A stretch of 64,000 nt of DNA from the NCBI RefSeq assembly GCF_040807025.1, contig NC_090943.1, positions 137,031,950 through 137,095,949 of the forward strand, given 5' to 3'. Numbering within the stretch: the stretch's first letter is position 1; the number at the start of each line of letters is the position of its first letter. Positions 48,666 through 62,960 of the stretch are shown here, piece after piece. This stretch comes from Struthio camelus (Eukaryota; Chordata; Aves; Struthioniformes; Struthionidae). Below the pieces are notes generated by a model. The model saw only the letters and a list, made by a program, of their open reading frames with translations, did not search any database and had not been told where the DNA came from. Both the position numbers and the translations under genes were made by a program.

Positions 48666-51600
48666 ATTAGCTATTCTTTAGAGCTATACAAATAAAACTG
48701 TCTTATCAGCCTATTAGCTTTCCACATCCTTGATTAGGAAATAACTAGTTCTAACTCCTTACAACTGCAGGTGAAGTTTTGTGCCTGTGCTCATCTCAGT
48801 GTTTAACCACTATTTTCTGAACATGCCAGGAAGGTTAACCACAGACCTTGGCAACACCTCCGAATGAGTGTGAGAGGTACTTTCTTGGAACTTTTCCAAT
48901 CTTAGATGCTATTCACAAGATTACTGCAGCGGTGCTAGATTTGGTCAAGACTTCACATTTGTGTCAAGAAACTTCTAAGGGTTTTCATGCTAATTCACTG
49001 GTAATAATTATTAGAGGAATTAATTCTTTTGACTAGCCAATCTGGAAGCTCTCTATTCCTCACTAGTCTAGCCTAGACTCAGAGTTCATCCAGTAACATG
49101 ACATTAAGGTTTTTTATTTAGAACTTCTCAGAATCAAAAAAGGCACATGAAGACAAGAGGCCTGGTTCTTAGATCAGTAGCAGAGTGTAAAATGCCAATA
49201 GTTTTCCTGATCTGAAAGAGAATTGAGCACTTCAGGTATTTAGGAGCATAAGTACTATGGACCATTAGTGGAATTTGGGTTGCTAAATCATTATGGGCCT
49301 TTGAAATCACCTTCTCTGATATACTTAGTATAATTACTTATTAAAACAGTCTAACTTGAATTTATTATTTCTGGCCAATGGCACATTCCAGGACAGGCAC
49401 ATGTGCCACTTGTGTACTTGTTGTCATAAGGTATGTACTCAGCCTATACAATAATCATGCTGTTTAAATAGCAATTTAAGAGCAGCACTAGCTAAATAAG
49501 AATGTTGGCTTAAGTCCACATTTTCTGAAATATTCCAAGTTGAATGGAGCCAAAGATTTGCTGCCTGTCTTTAAAAACATATTTTGCATTTTTCAGAAGA
49601 GAAATCAAGCTGCTATTTTATTGGCATATTTATAGATTGATTATTAACAAATCTCCCTAACTCCATAGAAGCTATTGTAGTCTAGGTATCACCAACCTGA
49701 ATGGAATCATTAGTGCATTGTAATAATGTCCTCAAAATAGAAGGCTATAATGTGAGCGCTTAAGCTTGCATAATGAATACCAGACTATCATACAGTTATT
49801 ACTCTGCACAGAATTAATTACAGAAACTGGAGAATATTCTAGGCTTGTGGTTTCTCCAAACGTTGGACTGTTTAGTAAACTTGACTGGCAGTTTCTCTGT
49901 TAAATTTTTTTAACCAGCAGTGAATCAAGTCGTGCAGTCAGTCTGAGTGACAACTAAAGAAAATCCACTAATAGGCTAACACACCACACTCCATTTTAGA
50001 GATGCTAAGACCATCCAGACAAAAAGGGATTGAAGTATTTGAGTTATATAATAAATAACTTAATAAGGCATGTACAATAACAGAACTGAGGAAAACAAGG
50101 ATTCCAACCCAGGCAAGCTGTGTTTAATAGGCCTCAACAGCACAGCACGCAAATAAGCTTTTCTACCCAGAAAGGCAAATACTGCATACCTCAGCTAAAA
50201 TGTCAATTATTTAATTGATTAAATTATTACTGTAATTAGTTTGTACCTTTTCTCTTTCCTGAGATGAACTTAATCAAAGCACCATTTGCACCTTTGAAAG
50301 CAAATGCTTAAATAATCACACATACTTTTCATAGGTCCTTGGCCCACCGAGTAGCTAGAGAATGAAACGAGGGGATTTGCTAACATATTAACCTGGTATA
50401 AATTAAAGCAGCTTGCAGGTAGTTGTCATTTGCTTTAGCTCTTGGTTGGCTTAAGGGACTATCGGTGCAACTGATGAGTGCTACAGGAGTGCAGCCACAT
50501 TGCTTTTCCCACCGCCCTGCCCCTTGCATAGGAGGAAGAGCTACTCACCTCCCACAGCATCAGGGGATCTTTATACTTTGCAAAGCTCTACTACGGCCCC
50601 CTGCTTTGAATTAAGGGCTTCTCTGTGGTGGGAGTGATTGCATGGGCTTCTGAGATAGGTCAGCCCACCAAGCAATGCAAAGCTTTTTCCTCGGTTATGA
50701 AGCATCAAAGACACAGAAAACAGCTAACTCCAAATGTTTGGGGAAGAAGAAGGTGAAGCGGGGAGGAGAGAAAGGACAGAAAAGGTTTAATGGGTTGCAA
50801 GAAGCTAGAAAACACTGGCAATCGTTTCTATAAGAAAAATAAGATTTGTCAGAACTGCTTTCAATGTAAACACATAGTCACAAGGGAAGAAAGGGAAACT
50901 GCAAAGGAACGTAAAGAGCTGTTTCTTAATATGATTTTCTTCTTTGTCTTGACTGTGCTTGTGAATGTTTCACCTTAGCGGTTAAAAACTGTTACTCTTG
51001 CTTGCTGAGCAATGCCTTGTGGTGCAACAAGGTGCAAAGCGATCACAGAACATAGCTGGATGTGAGTCACGTTAAATCTGTCAGAAGAAAGATTTTGGTT
51101 GAAATTTGTGGAAAGTCCTTGTTCCATTTTCAAAAGTAACTTAAACTTGGATCTTTGGCAGTACTGAGGTACTTAACTCCCCCGATGTCAGTGGGAATAT
51201 AAAAGTACTTTAAAATAAATCCTATGGCCGAGATATCCATATTTATAGATAACACTGACCATAAGTTTGCCATAACACCCCTACTGCAGACCAGCTGAAA
51301 ATAACCCCTTCTGTTGAATCCCCAGTGCTAGTTCCAGTTCACGCTGGGAAGCTCATTTGAACTGTGCGGTATAACATTAATCACCAATAGTAAGTCTCCA
51401 CTCCTCCCTCCCTTTCTTCCTGCGGCAGAGTTAGGAATTACACAGGTATAAAGATCTTGGGCTCAGGTTGCCCCAAACTGTTAACTCCTCTCAGCTCTTT
51501 CCTGATTTCCAAGTTTTTAGACTTTCTTCATAGAAGGGCTCTGCATTAGAAATAAGTAGCACTGGGGCAGCCCAGAAAGTCTGGAGTAAAAGGAAAAGGG

Positions 51601-54600
51601 TACCTTACATTGCTTGGGCTAATTAAGGGTGGTTCATTGTTGCCTCTGTTATTAGGGTAGATATTTTCTAGCCTCTTAAGTCTGACATATCTTAAGTGCC
51701 TGATTTATTTCTGCAAATAGGACGATTTAGAGGCTTCCCATTTTAAAATTATTTTTATCATAAATATCATAATGAGATCTGATTTAATGGTATCATCTAG
51801 CAGCAGTGTCTTAATGTTATAATTTCTATCCCTGTTTTACACCACTTTGTAAAATATATCAGCAATTGGTGGTTCTTTAGAACTAGATCTTGCTGTGGCT
51901 CGTGCAGAGAGGAAAACAGATTCACTATTCCAAGGAGCCTGACTGCAGTTTTTGACTTGGGAAAGCTGAATAGATTTGCAAATGCACCCTGAGGACACAC
52001 TGACCTTGTTTCTTGCTGAGGGCTTATTCATTACCTCTCTGGGAACAGGACACATTCCCTGGAACTTACACTATGTTCTCAAAGGCGAGTTTTCTCCTAT
52101 TAACTTTTAAATGCTCAGCTCTGCTCTGATGTTTCCAGGGGGCACACAAAATGCTCTGTATCTAGATAAGGGGCTTATCCCTACCTATATCCTTTTTTCT
52201 ATCTGTGGCCAGTCATGCACACATGAACGTGCTTTTCCTCAGTGCTGAAGCTTCTGTTTGAGCGGCAATAGAAATAAATGAGAAATTCAAGATAAGGTAA
52301 AAGAACCATTCCAGGAGGGAGGACCCATCCTCATTCAGAGTCCAAGATATTTCTAGAGCGAAATTCCTTATAGCCAAATTGCTAATTCCCTGCTAAACTG
52401 TGCAAAGTGAGTGTGAATGGATGTAAGGACCCTTTACAACTACTGAAGACCTGAGCATGGTCAAACAAGAATTTTGATCTCTTTGCCAATACGTGCACAA
52501 GTGCTATGCACTAACTAGCCATAGGCATAGGTAGGTAAAGCTGGGAAACCCAAGCCTCAGCAAGGAGGGTGTCCATTTGCCATATGTTCAAAGTACAGCG
52601 CAGTTCTCATTCGGGCAAGTGCTCCCAGGGTCATTCTGCTCAAATCACAGCACAGTACCCTAGCTGACCACTTATATTGCCGGTACAGATGTAAGATAGA
52701 GAAAAGTCAAGTAGACAGGACAGACTTTTCTTCTGAATTAACTGAATGCAGAGGAACATAAGAAAAAGTGATGGTATCAGACTGTTTTGCTAATGCTGAA
52801 AACATCAAAATGACAGACCCAGATAACATTTTAAAATCCTATCGTGATTAAATAGAGGCAAAATTAGCATTTCTCACTTACTCTTGTGGATAACATAGTG
52901 ATTATCTTCTGCAATCCAAAGGAGCACTGTACCATATATTTCTGATTTTATTACTTTTTGGTTTTACTCAGAAAGTTTTCAAAAGATGTAGAATATAGCT
53001 CAGGAATTTTCAAGGTTAATTGTCAAATCCTACATGACACTGTATCAACCTCTCTGCGGTAAATGTAGGCTTCTGATCAGCAGGCTGTCATGTGTATTTA
53101 TTTATAAATCAGTGTTCCTAAAAACACACCTAAAAGCTCTACTTAGAGGTTGTGCCACAATACTGCAGCACTGCAAATACTAGTCACGTGGAAATAAACA
53201 TTTTTGAAAGGTTAACCTTCCTCAGCCATGATGTGCTCTGACACCCTGTGGATGCCAACTGACTGCAGACAACGCTGGTGAGGAAGAGCGGTGGCTATGT
53301 CAGGAAAGAAGACAGCTGCTTATTTGGATGAACATTTACAGCTTAAAACGCTAGGACAGAAAAACTTCAGGGTGTTGTAGGAAGGTTAATTATATGGATA
53401 TTGAGACCTGGAAAAAGCTCACAGCTGATTTATCCTGAGTGAGTTTTATGCCTCAAATCCGTACATGAATATTTATTCTAAGTAATCAATTATTTAATAG
53501 TATGTGAATACATTTATTTTAAATGTATCTTAAATTAATATTAGTTTAAAAAGTATGAGGAATCTAGCACAATGATCCAGCACGGAGGAAGTCTCCAAAA
53601 GATTTTCAAGGTACAATTTAGTGCAAACTTAAACTAAATATGTTTCACCACCATTCTTCCTGAGAAAACATCATAAGCAAATATGAGCCAAATGCCAGCA
53701 AATGTTGTAAGTTAAAAACTGAGACAAGGTAGACTCTGTTAATAAATGCAGCTTATCTAAGCAGTATCTTTGATACAGCAGGCACTGAAGAACCATCAGA
53801 CCATCCTATTCTCTCCATGTAGCCTAAGTTAGATATTTTTAGAAATGACAGGCAATCTGAATGAAGTTTTTGGGCTTGATATAAGGCTTCTAGATAAACC
53901 TTAATGGATAGTGATAAATAGGTAGTTGGACCTTAATTTCTCTGCAACTGCAATTATCCAAACCCATAGCATGGTTTTCAGGAAAAAGTTGCAAGTTGAA
54001 TCCATTTTCCCACGCCTTAGGCTCTTCATTTACTGCTAAACTCTATTTTCCCTTTCTAAGAAGAACAGATAACTCCAAGGTCAAGAATATTTTACAGAAA
54101 GCATTTCCCTTAACTCATCAAGAAATCCTCAAAGGCACACATTGCACTGTAAAACCACTGGCATTTCAAAAACAGCATTCCATCGAGACAAAAAGATAAG
54201 AATAAAAGGAACCAACAACACCAAACAGCACATACTGGTATAACTGGTATAACTGGTACATATATTCCAAGGCAAAAATATATAGTTTTCTTAATCATCT
54301 CAAGTGAATGAAATAGAAAATGTTGTAGAGTAGTGTTTCCATATCCTTATTCATGCTAGATAGCACCATCTTGTTCCCACAGTAGCAACATCACTTGGGG
54401 AATAATGTCCTATTCATTGTAAGAATACTAGAAACTGTCCTTAATGACAATTAACATGCATGAGAATACGCATCATTTTTTTTCACAGAAATGCTTTGGG
54501 ATGGTTACACACAGTTAGCAGTGTTCTCAGTTCAATAAACGAACACCACTTGGAGGCAAAGGACATATTTCACAGTGCTCAGTATTATTTGTTCAAACTT

Positions 54601-57600
54601 TCTGCAAACTCAGGCGCATGTCACTTTCTCGATCTAGAGTTTTTTAGGTTTACAATCAAAGGCATTAAGAATTTAAGAAATAACTAAACTGATATTCTGG
54701 AGCACTAAATGTCAGCCTCAAAGAAGAGCAAGTTCCTTTCCAACTCATCTGAAATCAGGTTCTGGCAGGCACAGTAGAAGCTTGAGTGTGAGATTTTTCT
54801 TATTTTATTCTCAATTTCTCAGTCTATGCTATTCTCACAGCCTACAATAATACATAAGATGCATCCTGTAGATGAGGGAAGATAATGAAAAAGAATCAGC
54901 TCTATTAAAGTGAGGAGACCCTCAGATACTTCTTACAGACACAAGAAATCAAATGGTAAAAAGGAAGCCTGCAACATAGGATTTGCTCAATATTGCTCAG
55001 TATTGCTGTTTATAAGGCAATTAAATTTGGTACATCAGGCCTGCAGATAGGAAGAACCAATGAAATGAAGAAAACAGTTAAAAAGAAACATGGAATTTGA
55101 ACATGTACCTTTGCAACAGCTTTGAACAGAAGGCAAAATGAAGCTATTAAGCCTTCTTACCTGAACTTGTCTTATTACTAGAGTATCTTTTCCTGCTCCC
55201 TCCACAAAATAATAGGAAAGGAGAAATTAAGTCTGTTTGTAAGAGGAGTAATTATGTTGAATAGGCTGAAGAACACTGAAGAACACGGTGAAGTCAACAG
55301 AACGCGTACAGCACCTTCTGCCCTCAAAATCTCTAAACGCTGCTTACCTTGAAAAGTGTCCTAGAATCATTTCTGGCAATTAGGCAATTTTTTAAAGTGG
55401 AGACCCTTCAAGCTCTTATGCTGTTATGTTCTGAATCTGCAGCTTCAAAAGACTTTGGAAAGTGTTGATGACACTTACTTTATCATTATGGCCCATGCAA
55501 GCAGTTTTTATTTTTCTGTAGCAGTTCTACGCACATATTTCTACAGGTTGAACTGGAAATTTCTCCACTTGTTTGAAGAGTGACTCTCACTCTCTTTATA
55601 TATGTATATACATATTTCCTAGGGCCTGAAAGGGCCTGTTTTCTTGGCATTGATTTCTGTGGCCAGCTTGTGCCTTTCTTGCATTGTTTTGCAGAACTTC
55701 ATCACAAGTGGCGTTGTACACTGAGAGCAATGTACACAGTCACTCACTGTAGCATATCGTCCCTATTAGAAATTGAGGTGGAGAGTATACAAAGTCAGTG
55801 CATAGTATTGTAACAGCATATAGTAATGAATGCAGAAAAACCCTTTATCTGAGTAAGTCTTGTCTGTAACCTAGAAAAAAATGCTCAACCTCCAAGAGTC
55901 TATGTAATTAATTTCCATTGTTTGGAGTCTGAATGGCTTCCTACCCTTAGAAATGACAGCCACTTGCTCAACAAGTCAGTTTTAGTCTTATAAAGAAATA
56001 AAAGTTGTAAATAGAGGAAATGACGCTTTTCTGATTTACCTATGCTGACTGAATGACACACTAGCTGACATAGTAGAGGTTTGCTCTTTACGGTGAAAAA
56101 AGTGTTCAACCAAGTGGGGCAATCAGTGCCTTTGTACTAAGGCAGGCTTAGATACTTAATCAGACAAGTCTTGACACATTCCACTATGTTTTTTCTGCAA
56201 GTATCTTGTAGAAAGGTTATTTTTCCTGTACTTCCTCATTTGCCCATAGCTGAAGGCCAGGCCAGCTCTAATTCATGGGTCATAAACATATCTTTCAGTC
56301 AGCTGATAGGACATATTTCTATCAAAGACATATGTAATATTCATTGTTTTATTATGAAGTATTATTAATTATTGCATTATTTAGAGTCATGCACAAACAA
56401 GTTTCCACCCCATGCTCTGGGCATTTTTATGTCATTTAATTTCACAATCAGTCTAATCCTCCTCCAACAACATATGCTCTGACAGAGGAGTAATTGAATA
56501 CTATCCTAGGTATTAGACCTAGCTCCCTGTGTAAATACCTCAGACCAAAGATGAGCCTTCCAGAGAGTTTGTGAGATAACTGACGCAGGCCCCAATGAAT
56601 CATGAAGATGTCATAGTCCAGAGGTCAGAAGTTTATTATGAAGGATATTTGACTGACTTTGCCCACTCATGTCAATGAAGGTATTATGTTTCAGCAGTAC
56701 CAGCTGCAACAGTAAGAAAGGGGTTGTTCATAATAACTAGGCCGCAAATCACTCAGTTAAGATGTGATAACAGCTGTTGTTCTGGTATGTTACTGAGAGG
56801 AGAGAATATGAAAAAGTCTTATTTCCTGAGTTACTTTGATATGTGAGCCCGCACTCCAGCAGCCTGCAGGGTGGTGCACAAGACGGTGAGAGTCTGTGAA
56901 CACTGCACAGTGAACACTGCAGTGGCAGCAAGAGGTTGCACTTTCCCGGCCACTCAAAAACATAGGAAACTGAATTTCTGTATAGGCAGCCAGATCAGAA
57001 GGGGGCCAGCGTATTCACCTGTGATACAAATCATATCATCCTTCCTTGTTTGTTAATATCAGTATGATCTCTCGCCATTGCCACCATTTTCCCCCATTAT
57101 CTCCATTCAATCTGGATTGATTCATACACCCCTCCTACAAAGCATGTAGCTGGGAGTGGATCACATCTAGTAATGATCCATATCAAACAGCCCTCATGAC
57201 AGGAAAGCAGTTCCCCACAGCTACTTATTAGGTCCTGCCAGAGAACAAAAACAGAAGAATGTAATGACCAGATCATCCACCCTGTTCAGACTCTTTTCCT
57301 AATAACAGTTGAGAGCTTCTCAAGGACCTAGAAGAATCAGAGCTGGTAACTTGTTCCCTCTGCTGCCAGGAAAAGGTGAACAGGTTGTGCAGCTCCTCTT
57401 CCATGCTCAGATTCTGGTCAGAGAAGCTGATAAAAACCAAAAGCCAGATTACCTTGGCAACTCCTCTCAAAAAAAATCTATAAAAAGAAGAGGTGGAGGA
57501 GGAGTAATTTAGAGAAGAGAGAAGATATTTACTGGGAAGAAGAAGAGTTTTTTGGGCAAAGGTGAATAGCTTAATTCATTCCCTTTCAGGAAAAGCATTG

Positions 57601-60600
57601 ACAGTCTGCAGCAACCATGGGTATGTGGACTTCATCAGTCTGGTAATTCAATGACTTTCTAGACTATACATTAAGATACTAGTTGACTCAGTGTCTGGTG
57701 TCTTTTCAGTGCTCTTTTCAGGACAGCCTTGATCTGAGATATCTGACCTATAACATGAGGACAACTCAACTAAAGACCACTCAGAGAAGTCTTCTAAGTC
57801 AGAGTTTGTCTGTGAGCAGAAAAAGGAACCATTCCTGCTATTGTGAACTCCCAATGCACATGATCATTTCTCCTGACTGTTTATCTGCAATTCTGTGAGG
57901 AAGAATAAAATACAGTAAAGAGTTTTAGGAATGCTGAAGATAACATTGTACTGTCTACCACTGAAGCAATAATGATAAGGAAAAACTGTTCCATTTTACT
58001 GTTGTAATCATTCACCAAGAGTACGACTTTCATAAACATATAAGCCCGGCAGCACTATTTCATGGCCAATTAACTTGGGATTTCCTGCATTAACTAAATT
58101 ACAGAAAAAAAGCTTTGTCTCAGAGAAAACTCTGTCTTTGACTGTGCAAAATACAATGCAGGGTTTGCTAGCAGAAGCACTCTTGTGTCTCATGATGTCA
58201 ACATTATTCATTGGGAGTACTAAATGGAAATAGTAGCTAATATTCATCCTGGGTTGTTCCATACAAAAGCGTCAAAGACATATTGATGAAGAAGAATATT
58301 GCAGCAGAAGCTTGAATTATTGTTCTCTGTTTTGGATTAATATAGGCTTCTAGCCCTGACAAAAGATAAGAAGAGTTAAATGTAAAGAGTAATAAACATT
58401 CAATAATTTTAAGACTCCTCATAAACAGCTGCTGAATTTCCAATTTCAGTATTTTTTTTTATCCACAAACTCTCCAATGTTCTTTGGTCACTAAGTAAGT
58501 ATTTAAAAGAAGTAATGTAGTATTTATATGATATGGATGATCTCTGTTAATTAAACAGTGAGGTTTACACTGACACAGCTCAAGGCACAAAGCTCTATTT
58601 GATTTCAAACCCAGCTGTCAGACAGCCATCAGAGTTTCAAAAAAGTATGCTTGAACTAACAGCTCCTTTTCATTAGTTTGCAGGTGGTAAAGTACATTCA
58701 GTAAGAGGCCTTAGAGTCCAAAATCTCATTTTCTCTTTTTGTTGAAGAGAACTAAAGGAATTCATGACAGGGTTTTCTGCTGGCTTTACGCATGGATCCT
58801 GTTTATATTTCTATGTTGTATATAGTTTCCCAAGGAAGTGTAAGCTGCACATTTCAGAACATAAAAGTTTTATGTAGTATTTATTACTGAAGCTGATAGT
58901 CTAGCTGAAGTCTTTTGATACTGTCATATGAATGGCCACTTGGCCAAAACTTGAACAATTAAACTAGGGACCTCTATAGCTAAATAAATTTAACCTATTA
59001 CAACCTGAGCTAAAAAATGCAGATTTTCTAGGGAGTACTGCAGAAAAATAGGCAGCGGTACAAGAAAAGACCTGTAGCATACTCCCTAATGGATTACACA
59101 ACACATAATTGATTTAACTCTTAATAAGAACCAATTTATACCTTAGGCTGACATATTTCCACTGCAAAGGCTTTGAAGATCTTGAATTGTTATGTAGGAA
59201 TACTTTTGTTTGCCAATTCAATAGGAAATACACTTATATTAATAATATTACAAATATTTATATTTGCCTGTGGAAGCTGATGTAATAACTACAAAGAAAT
59301 TTTATTGGAGAAGATTCAACCATAGGCTACTTAGGGATTAGATCTTTCTCTTACTTGCCTCTGAAGCTATAAGCTCTAGAGGGTCAACCTAGGTTAGATC
59401 TAGAAGCAGTGTAAATGTTTTGTGAAAAGTAAGATATTCTACTTAAATATCTCAATATTAAAGTTTCATTCTCACTTTTATCCAAGTATTTCAATTAGCC
59501 TGAAATATGAGTCTATGGAGATACTTCAAAATGCCTTTTTCTAACTCATGAAAGTTTAGCAGAAAAATTATTTGAAAAGTAACCATGATTTTCTCCTTAT
59601 GCGTTAGAAGTCTCTGTTCATATTATGCAGTTATGATATCATTCAGTGTAACTTCAAACAAGTGTCTTTAAGCTCCCCTAGAAAGCCCACCTACAACTAC
59701 AACTGACCTACAGAAGTAGTAGTGATGCAGTGGACACAGTGCATAATTTTGGCTCGTAAACTTGATTGATACTTGATTAGTAAACGGTGGCAATTAACCA
59801 TCTTCCCCTTGCCGGGAATAGAAGACAGTGCAATGTTGCCTTCCCTCATCTTGCCCACACCCCTGTCCGGTTTTCTATAGGCCACTGCAATATCGGGTAA
59901 TGTACTGAGCGGCTGCAGTGAGCCTTTGGGCATGAGAAAGCCCTTTTAATAGCAAGTCCTTATATCAAGGTCATGTCAGATATTAAATTGATAAGAATGG
60001 ATAGTAACTTGAGCTTACTCAAAAGGTCATGAAGACCAGCCCCTTTTATTTATTTCTGTGGGAGTACTTATTACTCCTCTGTCCTCCCTTATTGTTGAAC
60101 ATTGCCTGCTGTGGGCTAATGAGGCCATTTCACATGAAAGCCTTTTCTCTGGCTCTGGAAAGACAATATGAGGAGCTGCCTTGATTTTCTCAGACTCCAG
60201 TGATGTAAACATATTTAAGTAGTGCATTAGGTACAGATGTGAAACAATTCAACTACATTTATTGAGAGCAAATCAGATAAGTATGTCATGAATTGATCCA
60301 TCACTGTAGTTGCAGCTGCTAAGAGGAATTATACAACCAGGTGGAACGCTTGGAAATGCTAAACAAAAGCTGCATTATTTAAAGGTTACATTAAATCTCT
60401 CTAATGCATTTTTAAAAGGAATGTCAGACTCATTTCTAAGAGTTTCTTTGATAGTGCTGATAACACTGATTAACCAGGCTCTTTACAGACACTCAACAGT
60501 TTGCAGTCACATAAGGGTCACCACAGATATTAGGAGTTTTTGATAAAAGCTGCAGTAAAGGGGTTCATTCATGTCAACTACTTACTCATCTAAGGCTATG

Positions 60601-61339
60601 TCACTTACTTTTGCTTTAGGCTGATAGTCATCTGCGCATCTAAATACACTTGAAATATTTATTTCTTCTTACTTTGCACGGCCTCAGAAATCCTTATTTT
60701 ATGATTAATTTTATCAGGCTATAGCATTAGAAAGGCTATTGATGGCCTTTTCACGTCAAGGATGCCTCGTCTTGCTTTGCCTTGCCTTGCCTTTTCTGCC
60801 TTGCGCTCCTCTTATAATGCCAGAATTAATAAGGAGCTTATTAATAATCCCAAGTATTCAAGGGTACAAAAACCTCTCCCTCCCCCCAAAAAAGATAAGG
60901 ATCTCCAAACGACAATAACATGCTGATATTTAGCAGAAGATGAAAAAGAAGGGTGGATGGAAAGAAGGATAGTTAACGAGATCTAAATTTGAAACCCAAC
61001 GAGCATGGATTTTCATTGTTGGTAGGAACAGCGTGAGAGAGTTATATAAGGAAATAAATTCACTATACATACAACCCATACAACCATCAGTTCTGTTACT
61101 CTCCCAGTTAAATTGCTACCATTTAAAAAATATATTAAGCATTCATGAAAAAACAGAGGGAAAGTTTGGTGATCATTTTAGCCTTATGACTAACTTTTGC
61201 TTCACAGACTAGCCTGATTAGTACATACTTTCTCTGAAGACACCTTTTAAATAAAGCAGCTCCAGATCTGCAGCTCCAGGAATCTCAGTAGGGCTATATA
61301 AGACCATGCTTCACTGATTCAGTAAATCTGGGTCTGAAG
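48666..61339. other. Long intron stretch without recognised features
   Basis: About 12.7 kb of AT-rich DNA. Short direct repeats occur (54230, and a 10-bp unit twice at 55266-55286), and three TTGCC units lie near 60777-60791. A weak SINE-like segment near 50000-50160 was not called. No gene on either strand. Confidence 0.55.
54230..54258. repeat. Tandem repeat, 9-bp unit x3
   Basis: ACTGGTATA occurs twice in a row, followed by ACTGGTACA. A local duplication in intron DNA. Confidence 0.85.
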
Positions 61340-61390
61340 TGCTTTTTACTGGACTAGATGGCCCATAATGCTGAGGCATTTTTCAATACG
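61340..61390 (+). mobile_element. Possible CR1/L3-like 3' tail relic
   Basis: TACTGGACTAGATGGCCCAT followed by AATGCTGAGGCAT resembles the tail seen in many old amniote CR1/L3 copies, where a 'ctggactagatgg' core is typical. The match is short, so it could be chance. Confidence 0.4.
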
Positions 61391-61584
61391 TATCTGTCTA
61401 CTTCTGCCAAAGTTCCTCTCATCTTTCTTTAGGACCAGGGCTACTTAAGTAATAAAGTAGTCTAGCTCTGGATCATTTTCAGTTTTTTCTGCATCTCAAT
61501 ACGATCCCAGCTAATGGTATTTGAGTGAAATAAAATATCAAATTTAAGACCTGAGATGCACTCTGAGTAAAGTAGACTGTGCTG

Positions 61585-61715
61585 GCCCAGGAATAAGGGA
61601 CCTTGGGTTTTAGTCCTACTTCTTGCTGTGTGAAAATGGGATTGTCACTTCATTTAGCTGAAACCATCTTCCCTGAATGTAAAACTGAGATAATAACAAG
61701 TAGCTACAAACATGT
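61585..61715 (+). mobile_element. MIR-like SINE relic
   Basis: The order CCTTGGGTTTTAGTCC, CTTGCTGTGTG, TTGTCACTTCATTTAGCTG, ATGTAAAACTGAGATAATAA follows the MIR core and 3' region (ggttctagtcc, gctgtgtgacc, caagtcacttaacct, tctgtaaaatggggataataa). Divergence is high, as expected for this old amniote family. It is in plus orientation. Confidence 0.65.
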
Positions 61716-62689
61716 ACTGTGGATGAAAAGCCTGCACAGAAAGAGTTATTTCCTAAAATAATGTAGATGAAGATACTATAATGGATAAGGAATACAGGTG
61801 TCTGGGGGACACCCATGACTTAGGCCAGAGCTTAAAAGTCTTAAAAAAGGCTAGAAAGACTCCTGAAAAGCTGGAGTGGGAAGGTGTTGCAACAGCAGCA
61901 ACACTATCTTCTCTGAGAGAGAGATAGAGAGGCAGGGACGACAGCGTGTGGCAGCATTTTCTTCTCTGAGCATAGAGAAGGTGGTGCCTTAATTCAATGA
62001 ACAAGCTTGTAGCGTCTACAATTTAAGTAGGGTGAAAGGTCTGCACTGCCTCTATTTGCTCTGTACCTCCAACTGTAAATAACATTTCAATTTGAAGGAG
62101 CTGCTGGGGAATCATTTCAACTGGCCACTGCCTCAGCTGGCAGACAGCAACAACTGAACAGCTCGTGCTATTACTTTACGTGCTGGGGGCTGCTGTGGTT
62201 AGACTAGGAAGGGCACCACCCTTTCAAAGAAGGAAATTAAGTCTATACCCTCCAGCACGCCCTCAAAATGGGCTTAACAGATTAGAAAATATACTTCAGC
62301 TGCTGTCACCAAGGCCTCTGTGACACCAGGTGTTGCAGTGCAACTCCCAGTGCCGAGATGGGTGCCCCCCTCTCTCTGTGCAGGTGAGATAAGAAACTAG
62401 GTGAGGTAGATGCTTAAGAAGGGATCCTGGCCAGCCTGCTGGCTGGCTGATCTGGTATGAAATGTTGAGGAAAGAGCTGATTTTCAAACCTGCCTGGGCT
62501 CTGGCACTTTGAAGAAACTGGTATGTGCAACCAGTGTGTGTGAGTGATGGGTGCATGCAGTCAAAACAGCAAGCACCAGGGGCTTATAGACCACAAAGGC
62601 AGCACTGTTGGTTTGGGGGGTATTTGCTTTTATTTTGGTGAATTGCCCTTTCAGGGTGAGATGCATACACTGTGATTTACTACTTAGCT

Positions 62690-62960
62690 AGTTATTTTAA
62701 TCTTCAGAGTGCTGTACAAAATAATTAATCCTTGCAGAGCTTCTGTGAAGTATGTACAGTTGCTCAGTCACTACTGAAATGAGTGTGCTATGCAAGTTTT
62801 GATAAGGTAAATTACTGTCTTAATTTTTTCTGAGGAGCAAACAAGGTAGGGAGAAAGTTAGGAAACTAGCACAAGGTCTTGCAGTGAGTCAGTGGCTGAG
62901 ACTACACTGGGAATTAAACATTTCAGTGCTGTTGTGCTTAATTCTGCACTATTCTACTCC
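62690..62960 (-). mobile_element. MIR-like SINE relic, reverse orientation
   Basis: Read on the plus strand, the series GTGCTGTACAAAATAATTAATCC, CTTCTGTGAAGTA, TTACTGTCTTAATTTTTTCTGAGGAG, AACTAGCACAAGGTCTTGCAG and GAGTCAGTGGCTGAGA matches, in order, the reverse complement of MIR. The ends are approximate. Confidence 0.62.

Noticed and set aside
49990..50160. Possible reverse MIR-like segment
   Set aside because: Only a vague likeness (AGGGATTGAAGTATTTGAG, ATTCCAACCCAGG); too diverged to call.
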